5,195 nt of DNA from Aquificaceae bacterium (GTDB lineage: Bacteria > Aquificota > Aquificia > Aquificales > Aquificaceae). The translations under genes and the position numbers were made by a program. How positions within the stretch are numbered: the first letter of the stretch is position 1; every line of letters starts with the position of its first letter. The notes below the pieces were generated by a model. It had not been told where the DNA came from and made no database searches. It saw nothing but the letters and a program-made list of their open reading frames with translations. The stretch spans positions 1-5,195 of the forward strand of contig JALWEK010000026.1 in assembly GCA_027014185.1 (NCBI GenBank). Direction: 5' to 3'. Shown piece after piece: positions 1 to 4,533 of the stretch.

Positions 1-537
1 CTGAACCAGCTCCTCTGGGAGCTTCGGAGAACTCACCGAGCAGAAGGCCACTCCCCTCTCTCTGAGCTCTTCGTAAACTTCCCCTCTCCACCAGCTCTCG
101 TGCCTAAACTCGACCACGTTCCTGAAGCTTGGATCGAGCTGATCTAAGATCCTTTCCAGATTCTCCTCCGAGTATTTAAAGGATGGCGGGAGTTGAAAGA
201 GGATACAACCGAGCTTTTCCCCCAGACCCTCCTCGACCACCGAGTAGAAGTCTTTGATAAGCTCCTCTGTTTCTATGAACTTCTTCATGTGGGTTATGAG
301 CCTGTTCGCTTTGACTGAGATCACGAACTCTTCCGGGGTCTCTCTGTAAAACCTTCGCAGGTTCTCCTTTTTTGGGAAGTTGTAGAAGGTGGAGTTCACC
401 TCCACGGTGTTGAAGAACTTAGCGTAGTAATGTAGCCAGTCCTTTGGTTTCAGATCCTTGGGATAGAACCTTCCCTTCCAGCCCCAGTAGAAGTATCCGG
501 AGCACCCTAAGAAGTAAGCTCTATATTCCTCCCGCAA
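1..537 (-). CDS. DUF72 (YecE-like) family protein, C-terminus cut by window edge
   Basis: My own translation of the minus strand gives 179 codons open to the left edge, so the C-terminus is missing (the family is usually about 240-280 residues). The DUF72 signature is clear: an N-terminal GCSGYFYWGWKGRFYP block, VEVNSTFYNFP, the VISVKANRLITHMKK strand, LFQLPPSFKYSEENL and VVEFRHESWW, in the family's order. DUF72 proteins are predicted TIM-barrel folds of unknown biochemical role; I do not assign a reaction. The only usual start codon after the in-frame stop upstream is TTG at 537, giving MREEYRAYFLGCSG. It overlaps the end of the sulfur-carrier gene by 17 bp and has no Shine-Dalgarno in front of it. 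A GGGAGG lies just inside the frame instead, so the exact start is doubtful. It is the last visible gene of the engB-thrC-carrier run and is probably translationally coupled. Family call is secure; start is not. Confidence 0.88.
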   Translation of the reverse strand, partial: MREEYRAYFLGCSGYFYWGWKGRFYPKDLKPKDWLHYYAKFFNTVEVNSTFYNFPKKENLRRFYRETPEEFVISVKANRLITHMKKFIETEELIKDFYSVVEEGLGEKLGCILFQLPPSFKYSEENLERILDQLDPSFRNVVEFRHESWWRGEVYEELRERGVAFCSVSSPKLPEELVQ

Positions 538-799
538 TCGCCGGAACTATCGAAAGCACGTCTCCGTCCTTGAGCTCGGTATCCGCACCCTTTAGGAACC
601 TTATGTCCTCGTCGTTGAGGTAGAGGTTTACGAACCTCCTGAGCTCTCCGTTCTCGTCGAGGAGCCTCTCCTTAAAGCCAGGGTACTGCTCTTCGAGCTT
701 CTCTATAGCTTCCCTCACGGTCTTTGCCTCTACCTCCACCTCACCCTGCCCGTCGGTTAGTCTCCTCAGGGGTGTGGGAACCCTAACTGTAACGGCCAT
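521..799 (-). CDS. MoaD/ThiS/CysO-type ubiquitin-like sulfur carrier protein
   Basis: This 92-residue protein has the beta-grasp sulfur-carrier pattern: an N-terminal VTVRVPTPLR strand, an acidic strand and helix (TVREAIEKLEEQYPGF, 27-42), the RFVNLYLNDEDIRF block (55-68), LKDGDVLSIVPAIAGG near the end, and a terminal Gly90-Gly91-Ile92. Such proteins are adenylated on the final glycine by an E1-like enzyme, converted to a thiocarboxylate, and donate sulfur. The NLYLNDEDIRF block and PAIAGG tail resemble the CysO branch (cysteine synthesis with CysM) more than molybdopterin-synthase MoaD; no other moa or thi gene is here. The residue after the diglycine is unusual and would block activation unless removed. 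ATG at 799 is fixed by a perfect SD overlapping the thrC stop codon, 11 bp upstream, so the two are co-transcribed. Fold assignment is firm; the acceptor enzyme is inferred from the neighbour only. Confidence 0.9.
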   Translation of the reverse strand: MAVTVRVPTPLRRLTDGQGEVEVEAKTVREAIEKLEEQYPGFKERLLDENGELRRFVNLYLNDEDIRFLKGADTELKDGDVLSIVPAIAGGI

Positions 800-803
800 C
801 TTC

Positions 804-812
804 TCACCTCCT
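804..812 (-). promoter_or_regulatory. Shine-Dalgarno site of the sulfur-carrier gene
   Basis: The minus strand reads AGGAGGTGA followed by GAAG and ATG, a near-perfect match to the 16S 3' end at good spacing. Its first two bases are the last two of the thrC TAG stop, so a ribosome ending thrC sits on the next start, which suggests coupled synthesis of the two proteins. Confidence 0.9.
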
Positions 813-2040
813 AAACTCTTGCAAGAACCTTCTCTTTGAAGTCTTTTAGAGTAGCCTGAATCCTCACCGGCTCCGAAAGATGCCCGTCCAGAACCTCTAG
901 GGTTTTATAACCGTTCCCCGTTATATAGGCCACAACTGTCTCGTCGGGGTCGAAGGCCCCCTTCTGGACGAGCTTTTTAAGAACCGCTATCGTTGTTCCA
1001 CCTGCGGTTTCGGTGAATATACCCTCCGTCTCGGCGAGGAGCTTCATACCATCTATTATCTCCTCGTCGGTTGCGGTCTCCCAATCACCGCCGCTCTCCT
1101 TCGTGGTCTGGAGGGCGTATATACCGTCTGCCGGATTCCCTATCGCTATAGACTTGGCTATGGTGTTTGGCCTTACAGGCTTTATGAAGTCCCTGCCATC
1201 CTTCCAGGCCTGGGCTATGGGGGAGCATCCCTCAGCCTGCGCTCCGTACATCCTCGTGCTGACCGAGTCTATAAGGCCGACCTCCTTCAGCTCTTTGAGG
1301 CCCTTCCATATCTTCGTGTAGAGCGATCCAGATGCGGCGGGAGCTACGACCGCGTCCGGTGCTCTCCATCCGAGCTGTTCTACCACCTCGAAGGCGAGGG
1401 TCTTGGAACCTTCCGCGTAGTAAGGTCTTATGTTTATGTTCACGAAGGCCCAGCCCTGATCGTTCGCTATCTCGGAGCAGAGCCTGTTCACATCGTCGTA
1501 GGTCCCCTCGACAGCAACCACCGTAGGGTTAAAGACTAGGCTGCCGAATATCTTCTGGGTCTCGAGGTTTGCGGGTATGAAAACGTAACAGTTTAGTCCA
1601 GCCTGGGCGCAGTGGGCCGCAACCGAGTTGGCCAGGTTCCCCGTGGAGGCACAGGCCGCCGTGTCGAAGCCGAACTCCTTAGCCTTAGATATTGCTACCG
1701 CAACCACCCTGTCCTTGAAAGAGAGGGTCGGATGGTTCACCGAGTCATCTTTTATATAAAGGTTCCTCAGTCCGAGGGCTTCCCCGAGCTTTTCCGCCTT
1801 CTTGAGGGGTGTGAAACCCGCTGTCAGTCCGACGGTGGGATTCTCTACAGGTAGTAGATCGGCGTACCTCCACAGGCTCTTGGGGCCACTCTCTATCTTC
1901 TCCCTTGAGATGTTCTTCCTTATCTCCTCGTAGTCGTAAACGACCTCCAGAGGTCCGAAGCAGAACTCACAGACGTGGATAGGCTCCACCGGGTAATCCC
2001 TTCCACATTCCCTGCACCTGAGCCCCTTAACTTTAGCCAA
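811..2040 (-). CDS. thrC: Threonine synthase (PLP fold-type II) with N-terminal zinc-ribbon-like segment
   Basis: The 409-residue protein matches threonine synthase, which turns O-phosphohomoserine into threonine plus phosphate in the cytoplasm. Residues 9-27 hold two Cys pairs (C9/C12 and C24/C27), the rubredoxin-like knuckles common on this ThrC branch. NHPTLSFKDR carries the PLP-binding lysine (K109). ASTGNLANS (131-139) is the cofactor-contacting loop, APAASGSL (233-240) is the likely phosphate-binding loop, and TGNGYKT (374-380) supplies the residue facing the pyridine nitrogen. Length is normal. The start is TTG, supported by AGGAGG seven bases upstream; no ATG is needed. It follows engB by 33 bp and precedes a CysO-like sulfur carrier by 11 bp. 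That pairing raises the alternative that it is, or is also, a sulfhydrylase acting on a phosphorylated amino acid, as CysM is. The motifs favour threonine synthase, and the extra role is only inference. Confidence 0.92.
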   Translation of the reverse strand: MAKVKGLRCRECGRDYPVEPIHVCEFCFGPLEVVYDYEEIRKNISREKIESGPKSLWRYADLLPVENPTVGLTAGFTPLKKAEKLGEALGLRNLYIKDDSVNHPTLSFKDRVVAVAISKAKEFGFDTAACASTGNLANSVAAHCAQAGLNCYVFIPANLETQKIFGSLVFNPTVVAVEGTYDDVNRLCSEIANDQGWAFVNINIRPYYAEGSKTLAFEVVEQLGWRAPDAVVAPAASGSLYTKIWKGLKELKEVGLIDSVSTRMYGAQAEGCSPIAQAWKDGRDFIKPVRPNTIAKSIAIGNPADGIYALQTTKESGGDWETATDEEIIDGMKLLAETEGIFTETAGGTTIAVLKKLVQKGAFDPDETVVAYITGNGYKTLEVLDGHLSEPVRIQATLKDFKEKVLARV

Positions 2041-2047
2041 CAGCGTT

Positions 2048-2053
2048 CCTCCT
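2048..2053 (-). promoter_or_regulatory. Shine-Dalgarno site fixing the TTG start of thrC
   Basis: The minus strand reads AGGAGG, then AACGCTG, then TTG. A full-strength SD seven bases before the TTG at 2040 is the main reason for choosing that non-ATG start, and the resulting protein begins MAKVKGLRCRECG as expected for the family. Confidence 0.88.
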
Positions 2054-2056
2054 GGG

Positions 2057-2070
2057 AAAATAGGTATTTT
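2057..2070. repeat. AT-rich interrupted palindrome between engB and thrC
   Basis: The plus strand reads AAAATA GG TATTTT: two perfect 6-base arms around a 2-base centre, within the 33-bp gap between engB and thrC. With so small a centre it cannot form a useful RNA hairpin, so if it matters it would be as a protein-binding site. It lies just downstream of a TATAAT box, where an operator would sit. AT-rich palindromes of this size also arise by chance. Confidence 0.3.
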
Positions 2071-2072
2071 AC

Positions 2073-2078
2073 ATTATA
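2073..2078 (-). promoter_or_regulatory. Possible -10 box of an internal promoter for thrC
   Basis: The minus strand carries an exact TATAAT overlapping the engB stop codon. It would start transcription near 2066, leaving a leader of about 25 bases that includes the thrC SD. No recognisable -35 element is seen 16-18 bases upstream, and no TGN extension precedes the box, so this rests on one hexamer in an AT-rich spot. Confidence 0.22.
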
Positions 2079-2628
2079 TGCTGAATATCCTCGAGAGTAT
2101 CTCCTTCTTTCCCTTACCCTCCTTGGCCGAGCTCATTACAATAGCCTGATCTCCCACGTAGTTTCTAACCTGTTTCAGCGTCCGCGAGATCTCCCTCTGC
2201 TTAGCCTTGTCGGTTTTAGTGAGAACCACCGTGTAGGGGATCCCCAGGTACTCGAGCCACTCTATCATCCTCTCGTCGAGGGGCTGGATCCCAACAACGG
2301 AGTCTATCAGGAGGAAGACCATCCTTATGTTATCCTTCCTTTCTCTGAAGTAGTTCTCCATCATCCTCCTCCACCTATCCTGCTCCTCCTTCGGAACCTT
2401 TGCGAATCCGTACCCCGGAACATCCACAAGGTAAACGCTATCGTCGAGGAGGAAGTAGTTGATCATCCTCGTCCTGCCAGGCTCCTTACTCACCCTCGCC
2501 ACGTTCTTTCCGGTGATCATGTTTATCAGGGAAGACTTTCCCACGTTGGACCTTCCAACGAAGACCACCTCAGGTCTGTCTGGGGGAGGGAAGTCCTTTA
2601 CGGTTGATCTTAAAAACTGAACCCTCAT
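2074..2628 (-). CDS. engB: Ribosome-biogenesis GTPase EngB (YsxC/YihA)
   Basis: This 184-residue TRAFAC-class GTPase is of normal family length and has every expected motif in order: Walker A/G1 GRSNVGKSS (25-33), the G2 region PGRTR (50-54), G3 DVPGYGFAKVP (69-79), G4 TKTD (137-140) and G5 SSAK (166-169). EngB binds GTP and assists late assembly of the 50S ribosomal subunit; it is often essential in bacteria. The ATG at 2628 gives MRVQFLRSTVKDFPPPDRPEVVFVGRSNVGKS, a standard-length lead-in to the P-loop. No convincing SD precedes it. The first gene of the divergent plus-strand cluster starts only 14 bp away, so its promoter must lie within that gene's coding sequence or further upstream. It appears to lead the engB-thrC-carrier-DUF72 transcript; a housekeeping gene placed ahead of thrC tells little about function. 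Confidence 0.96.
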   Translation of the reverse strand: MRVQFLRSTVKDFPPPDRPEVVFVGRSNVGKSSLINMITGKNVARVSKEPGRTRMINYFLLDDSVYLVDVPGYGFAKVPKEEQDRWRRMMENYFRERKDNIRMVFLLIDSVVGIQPLDERMIEWLEYLGIPYTVVLTKTDKAKQREISRTLKQVRNYVGDQAIVMSSAKEGKGKKEILSRIFSI

Positions 2629-2635
2629 GTAGAAT
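2604..2635 (+). promoter_or_regulatory. Possible promoter for the phosphatase/radical SAM/TPR cluster
   Basis: The plus strand has TAGAAT at 2630-2635 (5 of 6 to the -10 consensus) and TTGATC at 2604-2609 (4 of 6 to the -35), separated by 20 bp, longer than the usual 17. Transcription would start at about 2641-2643, almost exactly on the GTG start of the next gene. The site lies mostly inside the 5' end of the oppositely oriented engB. The -10 is reasonable and the -35 weak. Confidence 0.28.
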
Positions 2636-2642
2636 ATTTTCC

Positions 2643-3041
2643 GTGAAGCTCGCCTTCGTATGCACCGGAAACTCCATCAGAAGCCAGATGGCCGAAGGTT
2701 TTGCCAGACACTATGCGGGCAAACTCGGTAGGAAAGTAGAGGTCTATTCCGCAGGCTCCAGGCCGGCCGGTTACGTTCACAGGCTCGCCGTTGTTGTTAT
2801 GGAGGAGCTGGGGATAGATATATCGAATCAGAGATCCAAGAGCCTAGAGGAAATACCCTTGGAAGAACTTGATCTCGTGGTAACCCTCTGCGACTCTGCA
2901 AGGAACGAATGTCCATCGGTTCCGGGAGCCAAGATGGTGCACTGGGCCATACCCGATCCAGCGGGAAGGGGCATATGGGCTTTCAGATGGGTGAGGGACG
3001 AGATAGGGAGAAGGGTGGAGGAACTCATAAAAAGTCTCTGA
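2643..3041 (+). CDS. arsC: Arsenate reductase of the low-molecular-weight phosphatase fold (thioredoxin type)
   Basis: With the GTG start at 2643 this is 132 residues, matching the thioredoxin-coupled ArsC family in length. The phosphate-binding loop C7-T-G-N-S-I-R13-S gives the CX5R nucleophile. VTLC83...C90P provides the two further cysteines that pass the disulfide along in the S. aureus/B. subtilis type enzyme. HWAIPDPAG (100-108) holds the general-acid Asp105, and RVRDEI-like VRDEI (117-121) is the usual C-terminal helix. These cysteines favour arsenate reduction over a plain tyrosine phosphatase. The loop has Ile12 where many ArsC proteins have a second Cys; from memory that residue is not required. 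A TTG at 2604 would add 13 residues before the normal N-terminus and is less likely. No SD precedes GTG. No arsenite exporter or ArsR regulator lies nearby, so a different phosphatase or redox role remains possible. Confidence 0.85.
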   Translation: MKLAFVCTGNSIRSQMAEGFARHYAGKLGRKVEVYSAGSRPAGYVHRLAVVVMEELGIDISNQRSKSLEEIPLEELDLVVTLCDSARNECPSVPGAKMVHWAIPDPAGRGIWAFRWVRDEIGRRVEELIKSL

Positions 3042-3062
3042 AACCTCCATAGATTCATAACT

Positions 3063-3959
3063 ATGATGTACCCGTCCTACCTGAACCTCTACGAAAGCGG
3101 TGAGCTCAAAGATAGGGTGGAGAAGGCTAAGGAGATGCTACTCTCGTGCAGGGTATGCCCCCACAGATGTGAGGTGAACAGGCTCGAAAACGAACTCGGA
3201 TACTGCAGGACGGGAAGGAACGCTGTAGTCTCCAGCTACTTCCCCCATCACGGGGAGGAGTTTCCAATAAGAGGTTTCAGAGGAAGCGGAACCATATTCT
3301 TCTCCTACTGCAACATGAGGTGCGTTTACTGCCAGAACTACGAGGTCAGTCATCTTGGGGAAGGCAGGGAAGTGAGTCCCGGGGAACTCGCGGACATGAT
3401 GCTCGAGCTACAAGGTATGGGAGTTCATAACATAAACCTTGTCTCTCCCTCCCATGTGGTCCCACAGATACTCGAGGCCCTCTACGTGGCCGTTCAAAAG
3501 GGACTCAGAATACCCCTCGTTTACAACACCTCCTCCTTCGACTCGATTGGGTCTTTGAAGCTCATGGACGGAGTGGTTGATATATACCTTGCGGATCTTA
3601 AGTATCTGAGCAGGGAGTTCGGGAGGAGGTATTCGAAGGTGAAGGACTACCCTACCCACGCGAAGGAGGCGATAAGGGAAATGTACAGGCAGGTGGGGAA
3701 CCTCAAGGTGGACGATAAGGGGATAGCGGTGAGGGGACTTATAATCAGGCATCTGGTTCTCCCAAACGACATATCCACTACCGTAGAGGTGATGAATTTC
3801 CTCAGGAGCATAGACCCCGGACTGGCGGTGAACGTGATGGATCAGTACTTTCCTTTCTACAAGGCGAAGGATTATCCAGAGCTCGCCAGAAGGATCACTC
3901 GGGAAGAGTTCAGAAAGGCGCTGAAAGAAGCGGAAGGTTTTAACCTCGTGAGGGATTAA
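3063..3959 (+). CDS. PflX-type radical SAM protein (COG1313, pyruvate-formate-lyase-activating-like)
   Basis: The 298-residue protein is a radical SAM enzyme. SYCNMRCVYCQNYEVS carries the CX3CX2C motif (C83, C87, C90) that binds the SAM-cleaving [4Fe-4S] cluster, and the TIM-barrel strands NINLVSPSHV and VYNTSSFDS follow. An extra N-terminal motif C29-X2-C32-X3-C36...C48 (CRVCPHRCEVNR, then GYCRTG) is typical of COG1313 and may hold a second metal or cluster. DIYLADLKY (173-181), LIIRHLVLPND (226-236) and NVMDQYFPFYKA (257-268) also fit this family. Members are often named PFL-activating enzyme homologues, but no glycyl-radical partner is visible here and the substrate is unknown. The start is one of two tandem ATGs (3063 or 3066), with no SD in the 21-bp gap after arsC. 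The TPR gene follows after 1 bp, so the two are surely co-transcribed. Confidence 0.92.
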   Translation: MMYPSYLNLYESGELKDRVEKAKEMLLSCRVCPHRCEVNRLENELGYCRTGRNAVVSSYFPHHGEEFPIRGFRGSGTIFFSYCNMRCVYCQNYEVSHLGEGREVSPGELADMMLELQGMGVHNINLVSPSHVVPQILEALYVAVQKGLRIPLVYNTSSFDSIGSLKLMDGVVDIYLADLKYLSREFGRRYSKVKDYPTHAKEAIREMYRQVGNLKVDDKGIAVRGLIIRHLVLPNDISTTVEVMNFLRSIDPGLAVNVMDQYFPFYKAKDYPELARRITREEFRKALKEAEGFNLVRD

Positions 3960-3960
3960 A

Positions 3961-4533
3961 ATGCATACCATGAGCGAGTTCGTTGATAGGGAAAGGGAAG
4001 CAGCAAGGGAGTTCGAGGAGGCGAAGAAGCTCCTCGAAGAGGGGAAGATAGAGGATCTGAAGAGAAAGCTCAGGGAGCTCATAGAGAAGGATCCTTACTT
4101 CCTTGAACCCTACATACTTCTAAACGAGATCTACGAGATGGAGGGAAGACTCAGGGAAGCTGAGGAGATCCTCGAAGAGGGCTACCGGAGAGCTTTAGAG
4201 CTCTTGAGTCAAGACGGAAAGCTGCCTGAGAGGTTGGAGTGGAAGCATCCGACCAACAGGCACATAATAAAGGCCCTGATCGGCTGGGGGACCTTCCTGT
4301 GGGAGATAGGGGAGATCGAGAGGGCCCTTGAGGTTCTGAAGGAGGTTTACCGTATGAACCCGACCGACGAGCCCGGGGTCAGATTTTACATACTCGCTAT
4401 ACTGGAGGGGATGGGCTTTGAGGAGTTCGAGCAGACCTTCTCAAAGGACGGCGAGTATGATCTTAAGGATTTGGAGAGCTGGTTCGAGAGGAAGGCCAAG
4501 TACCATCCGGAGATCCTTAAGGCCTGCCTATAG
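3961..4533 (+). CDS. TPR-repeat protein
   Basis: A 190-residue, almost wholly helical and highly charged protein without signal peptide or membrane segment, so probably cytoplasmic. Three tetratricopeptide-like helix pairs can be read: about 15-47 (ending KDPYF), 48-81 (ILLNEIYEMEGRLREAEEILEEGYRRA) and 103-136 (ALIGWGTFLWEIGEIERALEVL, ending RMNPTD). The NPTDEPGVRFYILAIL segment (133-148) recalls the TPR region of ST7-like proteins, a weak memory-based match. The C-terminal 40 residues are acidic helices with a single Cys near the end. TPR modules bind partner proteins; no catalytic motif is present. ATG at 3961 is one base after the radical SAM stop, with a modest GTGAGGG SD inside that gene; a second ATG at 3970 is possible. 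Tight coupling suggests it works with the radical SAM protein, but that is inference. Its last 17 bp overlap the end of the convergent ugd gene. Confidence 0.85.
   Translation: MHTMSEFVDREREAAREFEEAKKLLEEGKIEDLKRKLRELIEKDPYFLEPYILLNEIYEMEGRLREAEEILEEGYRRALELLSQDGKLPERLEWKHPTNRHIIKALIGWGTFLWEIGEIERALEVLKEVYRMNPTDEPGVRFYILAILEGMGFEEFEQTFSKDGEYDLKDLESWFERKAKYHPEILKACL

Noticed and set aside
521..799. The small protein as MoaD of molybdopterin synthase or ThiS of thiamin synthesis.
   Set aside because: No moaE, moeB, thiG or thiF is nearby, and the central RFVNLYLNDEDIRF block looks more CysO-like. The general fold was kept and no symbol assigned.
1975..2607. Open frame of 210 codons on the plus strand, antisense to engB and the start of thrC.
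   Set aside because: It mirrors engB, whose GTPase motifs are complete. Its product is a Pro/His/Leu-rich string with no recognisable domain, and it has no SD.
2604..2642. TTG at 2604 as the start of the ArsC-like protein, adding 13 residues.
   Set aside because: The added residues precede the normal family N-terminus, overlap engB, and have no SD; GTG at 2643 gives the standard MKLAFVCTGNS start.
3016..3049. TGGAGG and CCTCCA inverted repeat around the arsC stop codon, as a terminator or attenuator.
   Set aside because: Six-base arms with a 22-base loop and no U-run make a weak hairpin; the GGAGG arm is part of ordinary Glu/Arg-rich coding sequence.
3408..4082. Open frame of 224 codons on the minus strand across the radical SAM and TPR genes.
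   Set aside because: Low-complexity Ser/Phe-rich start and no family features; it spans two well-supported genes and is a shadow of their codon bias.
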